A stretch of 64,000 bases of DNA from Pyrus communis (lineage: Eukaryota > Streptophyta > Magnoliopsida > Rosales > Rosaceae): assembly GCF_963583255.1 (NCBI RefSeq), contig NC_084808.1:13353501-13417500 (forward strand), written 5' to 3'. Under the pieces are notes generated by a model that had not been told where the DNA came from, ran no database searches, and saw nothing but the letters and a program-made list of their open reading frames with translations. This document shows positions 49,900 through 61,199 of this stretch, one piece after another. Within the stretch, counting starts at the first letter, position 1, and every line of letters begins with the position of its first letter. A program made the translations under genes and the position numbers.

Positions 49900-50200
49900 T
49901 GATTAAGCAGAGGAAGACTGAGGTAATAGAGAAAAGGGCTTTCTTGACTCTTTATAGGAAACCATGAAATATTGGAGATATTATTTTTTGCTAAATTCAG
50001 TGCAGCTTCTGAGAGAAGTACCCCGTCTTTCTCTCTCTAAAATCTACAAAGCTTGAGTATTTCTAGAGAGAGAAACCTCCTAGAGAGAGAGAGAGATGCA
50101 GAGGAAGACCACCTTTCAGGTCTGTTCTGTCTGGCCTTCTCTAACGCCTCTGAGCTATGAGACGAATGGGCAATATAAATAGGAGTAGGATTCTTCCTTC
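49900..50200 (-). promoter_or_regulatory. Likely promoter and leader of the FLZ gene
   Basis: On the minus strand a TATTTATATTG box lies at about 50,168-50,180, with GA/CT-rich leader-like sequence after it. A second TATAAA (about 49,951-49,956) is nearer. A short ORF of 20 codons starts at the ATG near 49,969 and stops before the FLZ frame; it would act as a uORF if transcribed. Confidence 0.35.
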
Positions 50201-50848
50201 TTTTTCCCTCTATTTCATTCTCCTTCTATTTCAACGATTTCAATTAAATCATGTCAATATTTTATATTAATTTTTTATAATAAAAGAAAGATAAAGTAGA
50301 GAATATAAAAAGAGAAGATAGAACGAAATTGCAAGAGGAGTTAAAAGAATCCTAATCTATATAAATGCACTAATTTTTTTTTAATTAAAATTTTTATTAA
50401 ATTATTATTCTTGCAATAAAAATACAGAAACAATCATTTTTCATTTTATTTTGTAATAATTGGTGGTTGTCACTTTCCTTATTCTTTCTTTTTCGCATAT
50501 TGGCCCCTCCATGTTTTGGTTAATAAATCATGGCCGTTGAGTTGTTAGATTCTTTTACATCTTTCATATTTGTGTCCATAAAAAAAAAAAATTAAAAAAA
50601 CTCCTTGTATATTTTGATGTCTAGCAAAAAGACCATAATATTTGCGAGTGAGTTGCTTCAAAAATAAGTTTCGTTTTATTTCGTAACTTGTTCACAAAAA
50701 ATTGTCTCACTAAATTAAGATTTGATAAAAAATAAAAATAAAAAAAAGTTTTGTTTATATTCAAAGCAATGATCTTTCCTTCAAAAGAATATTTAACTAT
50801 TAAGAGTACGACTCTTGTTCTCTTAAATATCTCACAACATTATGATAG
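50200..50848. other. AT-rich spacer
   Basis: No coding frame or named repeat seen. Confidence 0.5.
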
Positions 50849-52027
50849 TGTTGACCCTAAAAATTACAAAGTTTACGTGGCGCACAGGTCGAGTAACTAA
50901 TAAGCTAACTACGCCATTCGGTTGAATGCGAGACGTGCCAACTCGTTGGCTGAGCTCGGCCAAGGAGTAAAATTTGTTGATGTTGCGTTGAGCGCGTTGC
51001 TGACTTCTTTATCTTGCGACTGCGGCCGAGAAAGGAACAAATCTCGACCTTTGGATTCTCAAGCCTGAAGACAAGGCTGCTAGTTCTGTGAAGTTCACGA
51101 ATCGTCGGCGTCGAATTTGGTCATGGTGATTATATTTGTGAGAGTATAAGCACGTCGAATCGACACCAGACTATATAGACACAAGTATTCAAAAGCAATG
51201 TGTGTCTTGATGGTAAATATGGTTCGGCCCTCAGAATGCCGAACTCTGAAACTCACCTGGGAGTATCCAATCATAAAACTACTCAGAGTTTAATGCGCTG
51301 AATGTCGTAACCCATAACACTTCACTTTGCAAAGAATGCTAATGAGATGACCTCTGCCAATAAGGATTCGAAAATCCTTCTCGACCGAGACTTGGATAGA
51401 TAACCAGTCGGCCTCGACGCAGTGCTGTTTATCCAAACTGAAGGTGCTTCTCGGTTGGCTGATTCTACGGCAACAATGATGTTTATCCAAACTGAAGATA
51501 TTTGCCGATTGCCTTCACAGTGCTGTTTATCCAAACTGAAGGTGTGTCGACGAAAAAAGGAAATAAAAAAAATCTCAAGTTGTTTAAGAGGTTTGCGCAA
51601 GGCAATTGTGTGCTGAATTGGAGGTCCCTAAATTGCACCCTCTTTTCTCTATTTATAGCAGCAAAACCCAATCCTAACCATACTCGAACTAGGACTCCTT
51701 ACCCCAATCCATCTTATCTCAGCCAGTCCCACTTCTATTAGGATTTTGAATTCAACCTCTTACTAGGCCACATTTACTTCCACTTTCCGGTATCCTTATC
51801 TGGCCGAGAATCCTTACTACATCAGGACTTAACCACTTCATTCATCTGCTTCGCAATAGGGCCCACCTACTTCCTATTCATCTGGAACATTCTTTTCCAA
51901 ATAGGGCTTGGCCGACTTTTAGTTAGGCGGCCCATGAAACGGCTGGTTTGTAGAAATCCTCGAACAAAGCTTCTGGGCCGAGAACAACTCCATACTCGGC
52001 CCAACCCAATAATTTTAGGTCCAAACA
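50849..52027. mobile_element. Solo LTR of 1,179 bp with target duplication GATAG
   Basis: It starts TGTTGACCCTAAAAATTAC and ends AATTTTAGGTCCAAACA; the ends are inverted (TGTTgACCTAAAAtT on both). Perfect 5-bp direct repeats GATAG flank it (50844-50848 and 52028-52032). There is a TATA-like 'ctatttatagc' near 51,650. No coding region or second LTR is present, so it is the remnant of recombination between two LTRs. Confidence 0.92.
51415..51546. repeat. Triple 'tttatccaaactgaag' repeat inside the solo LTR
   Basis: The motif 'tgtttatccaaactgaag' occurs at about 51425, 51480 and 51525, two of them preceded by 'cagtgc'. It lies 100-230 bases upstream of the TATA-like box, where LTR enhancers often sit. 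Confidence 0.88.
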
Positions 52028-52032
52028 GATAG

Positions 52033-52520
52033 ATTGACTAATGCTTCACATTTTGTCGAATTTAAATTCCAAATTTGATAAATTTTTGGTTAATTGACCA
52101 AACCTAAGTTCACTTATCATTCGAGAAACGATATTCTAAAAAGAGAGAAAAACAAATGTTGCTTTTTTTTTTTTTTTTTTTTCCTTGACTCTTCTTATCT
52201 TTGTGACAATTAATGACTTCTAAATTTTAAATTTCCCTATTGGTAATTCTAAAGTTAATACCACTCATGACTTTTATGAATGATAAGTTTGATAACTTGA
52301 CTTAATAAGCGTTATTTTTTATTCTAAGAAAACTTTTAGTTTGGATGGCCTTCTATGTTTAGAAGAAAACGTATCAAATCAAATTAAAGATTTTAATGCC
52401 GAGATATTCTCTCATGTACCCAAAATATTATGTGGCCATTACTCCTGATTTCCTCCCTCCCCCTCTATCCGTTATGTTTCAACCAATCACAATTGGAGAA
52501 GAAACTAATAGAATTGTGCA
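52033..52520. other. AT-rich spacer
   Basis: Nothing recognisable apart from a 20-base T-run. Confidence 0.5.
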
Positions 52521-52529
52521 TTTTTTTTT

Positions 52530-52688
52530 AACAAACGATATTATTTACACTAAGAGAGAGAATTGTAAGCTTAGTCTCACAATGAGCTAGCAACAATATT
52601 GTTCAAATTCACCTTTGTCTATAATTGAACCTAATACCTCTCACTTACAAGTTAATAGGAATACAATTAGACTATAGTATTAAGTGGC
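52530..52688 (-). mobile_element. tRNA-derived SINE, third copy, reverse orientation
   Basis: Matches the copy at 7288-7445 base for base over most of its length ('aacaaacgatattatttaca', 'cctctcacttacaagt'). The poly-A tail appears as a T-run at 52521-52529. ATTGTG occurs on both sides (52513-52518 and 52690-52695) and is a likely target duplication. Confidence 0.85.
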
Positions 52689-52695
52689 TATTGTG

Positions 52696-53096
52696 TGTTG
52701 GATACATGCATGAAAAGTCCATGTGTTAATAAGGATCTGGATGACGAAAATATACTTAATTTAATAAATAATGGGTCAAAATTTTTGACTAAAAGTGATG
52801 GTATTTTTGTTATTTTTGTTCTAATTTAACGGAGATTTTTTATCGAATGACCACAAAATGATTAACGGTGGACAAATTTAGGACCACTTACATTGATTTT
52901 AAATCTTAGGAACCAAAACAAGGAGTTATGCCAATCTCAGAAACTATTTTGACTAAAAAGCCACAAAACCATAAGACCATCACTTAGTAAACAATGCGTT
53001 AAGGTAACTTTGCCAACCAATTAGCCCTTATTTAAGCTAAATTTATACTTGTGTTATGTTCTACCAACTATGCATGTAAGTTTAAAAGTGGTTTGC
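52696..53096. other. AT-rich spacer
   Basis: No gene or repeat seen. Confidence 0.5.
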
Positions 53097-53103
53097 CTAT
53101 TTC

Positions 53104-55266
53104 TGACACACCCCAACCGAAATCAGGGCGTGCTGGCCGTCACGTGAGGGTGACGTAGCCATGTGCATAGTGCGGAAGCAAAAGATAATAATAAAAGTAC
53201 GAATAAATAAAAACCAAACTACTAAATAAACTAGTTAAGGTAACACACTAGTGCGAGACTAAGTGTGATAAACATAATCAGAGCACAGAAAGCCTAAGTG
53301 TAGTCCAGAAGAACGAATACTAATTACACAACACCCAAAGGTGATCCTACATTTGTGATGTTCTGTCAGAACCACCGTCAAGTCCTTGTGAACCACCAAA
53401 GTTGTTTCTAACTAGAACCTGAGGGGCGCAAAACAGAAAGTGTGAGTGGGCAAAAACAAAGCTTTTCAAAATCATTTCATTATCAAAAGTTCTAACCCCT
53501 CACAGTAAAACCTGTATAGTTTCCCAGAAAATAGAATATACACATATATCGAAAACATGTTCAGAAATATACCATGTCAAATGCCTCCACATAAAATGTA
53601 AGTAACCCAGGTAATGTCAATCAATGCAAGTAATATGTCAGCCAGAGTCACCTAACGTGACTTGTACGACTGAATCTAGAACTCAAATCCCCAACTCATT
53701 AACTATACCTGCACACGAGTCGGAACTACCTAAAGTGATCTGTACGACAGGATTGGGTGTAAATAAATACGCTCAAGTGCTATGATCACGTGAAGACTAG
53801 GCGAATAATCGCGGGTCACCTACAAGTCGGAACCACCTAATGTGGTCTATACGGGAGCACTAACACCGGGGGTGCAGGTTATGAGCTCTCTATGCATCTC
53901 ATATAACTACTAATTCACAATCATAAACCATAAATTTACCTAGCACTTACATGTGCGTCCACAACACCAATCATAAATATATGCAACTACTAATGTATAA
54001 ATAAATAGGCAAACGCAATGCATGGCATTTAAAACATATAAACATTCCATTCACTCTCTGGGAAAAACCACAAGTATATAGGTACATACGGAAAACCAAA
54101 AGCCCACTCACTGATATGTGGAAGGGTCGTAACCCCTTGCCTCGAGTGACTGCACTTGTCCTCAGGATAGGTCTCATCTATATGCAAAATAACTATAAAA
54201 ACGTCAATTTAAAGCACATAACAAAAACTAGGTAATAACTTCTCATACAATGCTCAATGGGGTGTGTGAATACATCAACGTGATCTACTCAATCTCATGA
54301 ACATCCCTATATTTTTAAAATAATTTTCTGACCTCCCATTCGCAGCCACGCGCCAACCAAGGCACGACCAGATGCGCCGACCATGCGTGGGCATATACCT
54401 GGCACACGTGTGGTAACCCTAACGACATTAGGGAATATTCCGTCCAAAAATAGAATATACCGTTATATATACCTGACGCCATTAGTAACGCTATTAGTAT
54501 ATTCCGTCAAAATTGACAGAATATTCCTTGTCTTCTTCGGTGAGTCTCGCTGGCCGCCGTCGTCCACCGTTATTAACCCTGCCATCTGCAACTCGAATTC
54601 TTGTTGAAAACTGGAAAATTTTCAAAACTTCTTATCTTCTTCATTTCCCAATCAAATTCCATGAAATTGGTACCAAAATGAAGCTTACAACAAGTAGAAC
54701 AAAACCTTACCACTTTCAAGCCCTGAAATTCACGAAATCTTGCCGGAGAAACCACGAAATTCTGGCCAAACCTGTAACTCGCCACTCCTGGCCTTCCCGA
54801 TGTCCAATTTCTTCCAAAATGCTTCTCCAAGCTTTGTGAGAGTATTCTAAAGCTTCCTATGACCTTAGAAACTTCTAAAACCCCCACGATCACATGTGCA
54901 TGAATAGTGCACAAAATCGGGGTTCCCTGGTTCTCAAGTTTTCCAAGCCTTCACGTCTAAAAACTGGTATAGATGAGTTCGTGATGACGAAATGAAGGTG
55001 ATGGTACTAAACACGAGCTCAATCTGCACAGAAATGGGTTGGTTTGGTGTTGTCTGTACGACTTGTACGAACGTTGTAGAAAATCGAAAGAGGGAGGAGA
55101 GAGAAAGAAGGCACGGGAGCGTATGGTATGGGTGTGTGAGTGCGTGTGTGGTCCAAATGCAACCAACAAAACCACAAAACAATCACCCCCAAAATGATAA
55201 AATAACCACCAAGGGCAAAATCGTCATTTCACACCTACGGTACAAATAATTCAGGACGGGCTGTCA
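53104..55266. mobile_element. 2.16-kb element with TGACA...TGTCA ends (likely solo LTR)
   Basis: It starts TGACACACCCCAACCGAAAT and ends TCAGGACGGGCTGTCA. CTATTTC (or CTATTTCT if the first T is counted as target) occurs on both sides, at 53097-53104 and 55267-55274. TGACA...TGTCA is typical of some Gypsy LTRs, but a 7-8 bp duplication is longer than LTR elements usually make. Inside is a degenerate repeat of 'cggaactacctaaagtg' and 'cggaaccacctaatgtgg' type (53.64-53.85 kb). The frames at 54.4-54.9 kb resemble no protein I know. Confidence 0.7.
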
Positions 55267-55363
55267 CTATTTCTATTTGGAAAAACCCTTAATCAAAATC
55301 TTTAAATTTACCTAAACAATTAAAAAAGGGAAGACAAGGAAATATAATGCAGAAGGTTGAGAT

Positions 55364-55955
55364 TAGGGCTGGAAATTTTTCCTGAAAATCTCAAACCAAA
55401 CCAAAAAAATACCGATTCCGTATGGAAAATTTCCCAAACCAATAATACCGAAATTTTTGGGATTATTGTATTCAATGATTTAGGAATCCCAAATCGAACC
55501 AAAAAAAACATATTTATTTTGGTTGCATGCATGTTGAATGTTGAATTCAAGTAGTTTTACTATATTAGAAATACAAGTATGAAATTAAGTAGTTTGGAAC
55601 TTTGGAACATCCATTTGACTTGGTATTTCAATTGGTATGGAATTTCAAATTGGTATGAGGTAAAAAGCCTAAATTTCAGTTGATATGAAATTGGGGAACA
55701 AAATTTTAGGCGAAAAGTCCAAATTTAAGTCCATAGCCCAAAAATCTCAAATTTCAACCCAAAAACCCAAAAGCTCAAAACCGAAAATTCAATCTTGATC
55801 CATCATGAATACCAAAAACATTTTGGGAATCTCGAAAAATTAGAAATACCGAAATTTTGATTCGGGATTGGTCTTCAAATTCCCGTCTCAAAAATTTTCG
55901 ATTTGGAATTCGGAATCCCATTTTTTATTTGGGATCCCATACCGAACCACCCCTA
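55364..55955. mobile_element. Non-autonomous hAT-like element 1 (592 bp)
   Basis: Ends TAGGGCTGG...CCACCCCTA are short inverted repeats of hAT type. Perfect 8-bp direct repeats GTTGAGAT flank it (55356-55363 and 55956-55963). The inside is made of variations on 'accgaaatttttgggat' and 'ccaaaccaaaaaaatacc' and does not code. Confidence 0.88.
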
Positions 55956-55971
55956 GTTGAGATAGAGAGAT

Positions 55972-58144
55972 TAAGGCTGGGCAAATGGGTAAAGGAACCA
56001 CGGGTAAGGGTGGGTATTATAAGTTCAGGGCGAGTATGGGCTGGTTCCAAAATTTGTAAAGAGAAAACGGGCCAGGCCGCTGTCAATTACGGGGTGGGGC
56101 GGGTCCAAATAATTAAAAACAACGGGTACTCGAATCAACCCATTTCTAATTATAATGAACGGGTGAGACTAAATGATAACCTATCATCCAATCTCAACCG
56201 TGAGTTTCTACTCTAGTCCCCGAGTCCAGGTTCCAGTCCCTCCCTCAAGTCCTTAACGACTCCCTCGAGCTCGACTCCATATCTCAAATCTCAATCACTT
56301 ACGTCACAGAAATCACGCAGCCCATCACTGTCGTCGAGACCAACACAACGGCACCACCCATCCAGCCATCATCCTCGACAACATCCCAGGGAACCCAGGT
56401 CCCAGAACCACGACGGCTCGATTCTCTCATCTTCGACAACACCACAGCTGTCGCGACCATCATCACCCCATCACCGCCATTGAGGACACTGCTACCAGCC
56501 ATCATCCCTCTAAAATTTAGGTAATTTTCAATTAGGGTTTTGTTATTAATGTGAATTTCTAGGTTAGGGATTTTAGGGTTTTTAAATTAGAATTTGTAGA
56601 TCGATGAATATCGAGAATTTTCGTGGGTGTTGATTTTATTCGGTTAATTTGCCCTCCAATTGGGTATTGGGTATTCATTTTCTTTTTGGTTTTCCGTCTT
56701 TCGATTATCTGGTTCTTTTTTGATAGGAAGAAACAAACTTTTTTATACGGTTAAATTATACCATTTATATTTGTATATCGTGAATTTCATGCATTCCTCT
56801 ATCACAGGGACTTCATATGTCTGTCCTGTTTATCTCATAGTTGAATTTGTTGGGTTTGAATTTTGTTTACTACTTCCTATCCGATTCCGTGTTTAGAATT
56901 GTTCGTTTTGTGCTTGCTTAGATTGAAATCTTGTTCTTGTGCATGATATACTTAATTGACCAAGAAAGCGTGATTTTTCTTTTTGGCTCTGTTTTTCTCT
57001 CTCTTTGGTTCTCAAAAAACGTAATTGATCGAGTATTTTGCTTTGGAATTATATTTTCTCATGTAAGTTTCCTGTTAGTTTCAGATTGTCCGTTCTTTAG
57101 AATTAGCTTGGTTTCAGTTTCGTATAAAAATTTTATGGAAACTTAGTTATATTTTACCCGATTGGGAGTAATGATTTAAGCACCTTCCCTTTGTGTTGAA
57201 ATTTATCGTTTGTTTGAGAGTTATCTATGTTTTTTGTTTGGAGACCTTCATTTCTTGTAGTCCTGATGCTTCCATATTGTTGAATACATGTTTTCCAGTG
57301 CTATCTGCTGAATACATGTTCACCCTCTGTTGCCTACCCATAGTTATGTATGATTTCTATTGTATCTAAATATAGTCAAACTTTCTTCATATTTCAACAC
57401 CTTCCCCTTGTGTAAAATTTATCGTTTGTTTGAGAGTTGAAATGGAAAAGCATCTTTTTGTATTAGCAATTCGATGATGTTTTCAGAATTTGGGTTATCT
57501 ATTTCACTTGATATTTGTTCATCTTTTTGGATTTCTCTATGTAGTTTGCATTACAGAATTCACTGACATTTGGTAAAAGTTGAACAACTCACCATTGATT
57601 ATTATTATTACTGTACGAGAGTTTGAGCTTTCTGATGATATATTTTTTTTCGTGTCCTTGTAATTTAGAGATTCATTGATATTTAGATGTCTCTAGGATG
57701 TTATTTTGAATGTCTCGAATTTAATGTATCGAACGATGTTGGACGATGTAATGTTGTTATTTTGGATTTATTGTTAATCTATGGACTTGGATGTTGGACT
57801 TTGTAATGTTGCAGGGAGTGAATTTGTGCAAACTGTAAAAGCTGCACACTGCACTAGTAGTGAATCTGTGCAAATCTATGGACTTGGATGTTGGACTTTG
57901 TAATATTGCAGGGAGTGAATTTGTGCAAACTGTAAAATCTGCACACTGCACTAGTAGTGAATCTGTGCAAATTTTAGGTTCTTTTTTTTTTTCACAAAAA
58001 AAAAAAAAAAAAACCGAAGGACCCGTGGACCCGGCCTGGTTTCGATATTAGAATATGTTGTCCCCTGCCGATCTGTCTCTTTTAAATCCAGATCCGGTCA
58101 TGTCCCTTCAAAATTAGGCTCAGCCCGGCTCGTGCCCAACCCTA
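55972..58144. mobile_element. hAT-like element 2 (2.17 kb), probably a deleted autonomous copy
   Basis: Left end TAAGGCTGGGCA, right end on the other strand TAGGGTTGGGCA. The flanks AGAGAGAT (55964-55971) and AGAGAGGT (58145-58152) match at 7 of 8 positions. Inside, one frame is open for about 105 codons up to 56,519, Ser/Thr/Pro-rich, and ends at a donor-like TTTAG|GTAATTT followed by about 1.2 kb of intron-like sequence. No transposase core is present. Confidence 0.7.
57776..57969. repeat. 97-bp tandem duplication inside hAT-like element 2
   Basis: Two copies starting 'aatctatggacttggatgtt' at 57776 and 57873 differ at only two positions. Confidence 0.93.
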
Positions 58145-58152
58145 AGAGAGGT

Positions 58153-58671
58153 TGGGTAAAGAAAAGAGAGAAAAATGTAATAGGGGAGGGATGGATGAAT
58201 GGAGTTGGTGAGGTAGGTATCGGAAACAGAGCCAAGGGTGGGGGTGGGAGCGGGAGGAGGATGGATTGATTTATGTTGCGTGGTATGGGGTCGTAGAAAT
58301 GGGATTATGAGTCGAGAGGTTCGAGATTGGGTTGGGGTCTGAAGGCTCTGAGTTGTGAGATCGAGTTGGAATCTGAGATGAGACAAGTGGAGGTGTGAGG
58401 GGTAGAGGAACGTCACTAAGTCAAAGATGGTAAACCCATGTCTTTCTTCTTCCTTTTTAACGTTTTATTTCATTATTTTTGAAATTTTCATTTAGTTTGA
58501 GTTTTAATAGATTAAAAAAATTAAAACTAGACCCCACATTCATGAAGAAGGTGCTTTAACAGAAAATTTAACTGAAATCATCAAAGGTTGCGCATTGGCA
58601 CCAAAATTGAAGTCTAAGCGGTAATTGGAAAACAAAACTTTTAGTTTAGGTAGAAAATGCACACTCTTAAT
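58153..58671. other. Spacer between two hAT-like elements
   Basis: G/T-rich on the plus strand at first, then AT-rich. A 98-codon minus-strand frame (58120-58416) is low-complexity, runs into element 2 and resembles nothing known. Confidence 0.5.
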
Positions 58672-59194
58672 TAGGATGCAACTCGGACGGGTTGGGCCAG
58701 TTAGATAGTCAATCCAATCCTAACCCAACATTCTTAATTCGAGTTTGGGTTGGTTACAAATTCATAAAAAAAAAAAAACATGAAGTGTGAGATGCATTTT
58801 TCAAGTTTCAACCATGCAAAGTTGAAATTAAATGACAAAACAATACCAACGTTGTAACCGAAAGAAATGTAAAAGCAACATTATCGTTCATTTTCAAATG
58901 AAAAGCAAACAAGAAACTTCAAATATAGCTCCCCCAAACTTGTGTCTAGCTCATATAATATGAAGTGGGACATGTAATACGTGCATGAACAATTCGGGCT
59001 AGAAATCGAGTTGGGTTTGGGTTGACACAGACAAGCAAAGTATTAACCCAACCCAACCCAACCCAATAAATAATCGGGTTGAGGTTGGGTCGGTTTTGGG
59101 TGGATTTTTACTTCATTCTAATTGGCTCAATCAGGTTTGAAATCAGGTTGGACATGGGTGAATTCAGGTTGACACAACCTAAGTTGCACCCTTA
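58672..59194. mobile_element. Non-autonomous hAT-like element 3 (523 bp)
   Basis: Left end TAGGATGCAACT, right end on the other strand TAAGGGTGCAACT. Flanks CTCTTAAT (58664-58671) and CTCCTAAT (59195-59202) match at 7 of 8 positions. The body is a run of 'gggttgggtt'/'aacccaaccc' pieces of both orientations. Confidence 0.72.
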
Positions 59195-59202
59195 CTCCTA
59201 AT

Positions 59203-59683
59203 AGTTTACTTGGTGTTTATGGGATGAGGATCCTCTTCGGATCCACTTTGTGAGGATCTTGGGGATCAATTCACTTAGCCGATTATCGTGTATCGTGCGA
59301 TCAGCTTTTGTTAGGTACTGTTTGTATTAAATTCTAAATAAAAAAAAAAAAAAAAATTTCTGACCGGAAAATCCTGATAAGATGAGTGATGAACGGATCC
59401 GGATAAGATCCTGTTCGTGTTTGTGCGAACTCTCATTCATTTTATATCTAAACAATTAACGAATAGTAAATATATAAGTTTATGCGTCAATCAATATTGA
59501 ATAAAGTATTTTCAGCATGCAAATGTTATACATGAAACTATTTAAGGTTTAAATCTTTATTTAAAAATTACGGGGAAAAAAACATTTCAATGGAACATTT
59601 CCAAATGTAGTATTAATATCCAAATGCATTAAACGGAGGGTCCAAATTTGTGTTATCATTCCAACACTCAGCTGTGTCAGGAA
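59203..59683. other. Spacer and promoter region of the PPR gene
   Basis: No coding frame. The last 200 bases should contain the promoter and leader of the downstream gene; no specific element is clear. Confidence 0.5.
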
Positions 59684-61199
59684 ATGGAGGTCACGGTTCT
59701 TCTGAGCCCATTACGTGTTTCAGCTTCTCTCAACCCAAAACGCCTTTCTATTTTCTGCCATCAATCCCATTCACAAAATCGAGCCTTAGCACGCAAGGTC
59801 GGTCTCCCTCTCTCTCTCTCATGAACATTTTACTGTATTTGTAGAATTGGGACTTGTATTTTTTAATCAAATTTTGATTCAACAAATGCCCGTAGCAGGT
59901 TTATGAATTTCTTGATCTAGTGTTTGATTAGTGTCTTGAACTCTTTAATTACCCATGCTTTGTGTAAAATGAGTTGAAGATTACGATATTGCTTTAGATT
60001 TCTTCAAGGATATCCTTTTATTTGGGTTGTGCTTACAACAGATAATCCGGAAATGGAAGCGGGATGAGTGTTTTAATGGCCAAGCTACTTACGTAGATTG
60101 CGTGCGGATAATTCGGAGTTTAAGTGAACAAAGGTTGCCTCATGTAGCTCAGGAGCTTTTACTCGAAATGAAATCGGATGGTCTTTTGCCCAGCAACTCC
60201 ACTCTATCTGCTTTGATGCTATGCCATGCCAACAATGGCCTTTTTCCTCAAGCGGAAGCAGTGTGGAACGAAATGTTATATTCTTCTTTTGTGCCTAGTA
60301 TTCAGGTTGTTTCGCAGTTATTTGATGTTTATGGAAATGCGGGATGTTTTGAAAAAGTGAATGAAATTTTGGGCCAGATAAGGGCTAGGTATTTGAGTTT
60401 GTTTCCGGAGGTTTACTCGCTAGCTATCTCTTGTTTTGGGAAGGGAGGCCAGCTTGAATTGATGGAAGGTGCATTGAAAGAAATGATTTCAATGGGTTTC
60501 CCGGTGGACTCTGCCACTGGAAATGCCTTTATCAGATACTATAGCATTTTTGGTTCCCTGACTGAGATGGAGACCGCTTATGGCCGCCTTAAAAGGTCTA
60601 GGTTTCTGATAGAGGTAGAGGGAATCCGGGCAATGTCATTTGCGTATCTGAAGCGCAGCAAGTTTTATGAATTAGCTGAGTTCCTGAAGGATGTAGGTCT
60701 AGGTAGAAGAAACTTGGGAAATCTTCTGTGGAACCTTTTGTTGTTATCCTATGCTGCGAATTTTAAGATGAAAAGCTTACAAAGAGAATTTTTGAGAATG
60801 GTGGAAGCTGGTTTCCACCCCGATCTTACTACATTTAATATTCGTGCTCTGGCCTTTTCAAAGATGTCTCTACTGTGGGATCTCCATCTTAGCCTTGAAC
60901 ACATGAAACATGAGAAAGTTGTTCCCGATCTTGTGACTTGCGGCTGTGTTGTTGATGCATACTTGGATAGAAGACTAGGACGGAATTTGTACTTTGCCCT
61001 CAATAAAATGAATTTGGATGATTCCCCATTGGTATTAACGGATCCATTTGTGTTTGAAGTTTTGGGAAAAGGAGACTTTCATGCAAGCTCAGAGGCATTT
61101 TTGGAGTTCCAGAGGCAAAGGGAATGGACTTATAGGAAGTTAATTTCAGTATATTTGAAAAAAACATACCGGAGGAATCAGATCTTTTGGAATTACTGA
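59684..61199 (+). CDS. Organelle-targeted pentatricopeptide repeat protein (At3g42630-like)
   Basis: P-class PPR proteins bind single organellar RNAs to guide splicing, stability or translation. Two exons fit: 59684-59797 (ATG to CGCAAG|GTCGGT) and 60042-61199 (ACAACAG|ATAATC), 423 residues. Exon 1 encodes a targeting peptide with many Ser, Arg and Leu and almost no acidic residues ([20 protein letters not shown]). Helical PPR pairs follow from about residue 55 to 385; typical ends such as [31 protein letters not shown] and [18 protein letters not shown] are spaced near 35 residues, with some repeats degenerate. There is no E, DYW or SMR domain. The overall wording suggests the At3g42630 group, from memory. 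A stop is reached at TGA 61197-61199 without lesions. Confidence 0.87.

Noticed and set aside
54383..54914. Overlapping frames of 74 to 113 codons
   Set aside because: They lie inside the TGACA...TGTCA element, overlap on both strands and resemble no protein.
59040..59100. Telomere-like repeats
   Set aside because: The unit is AACCC with variable spacing and not the plant TTTAGGG repeat; it belongs to hAT-like element 3.
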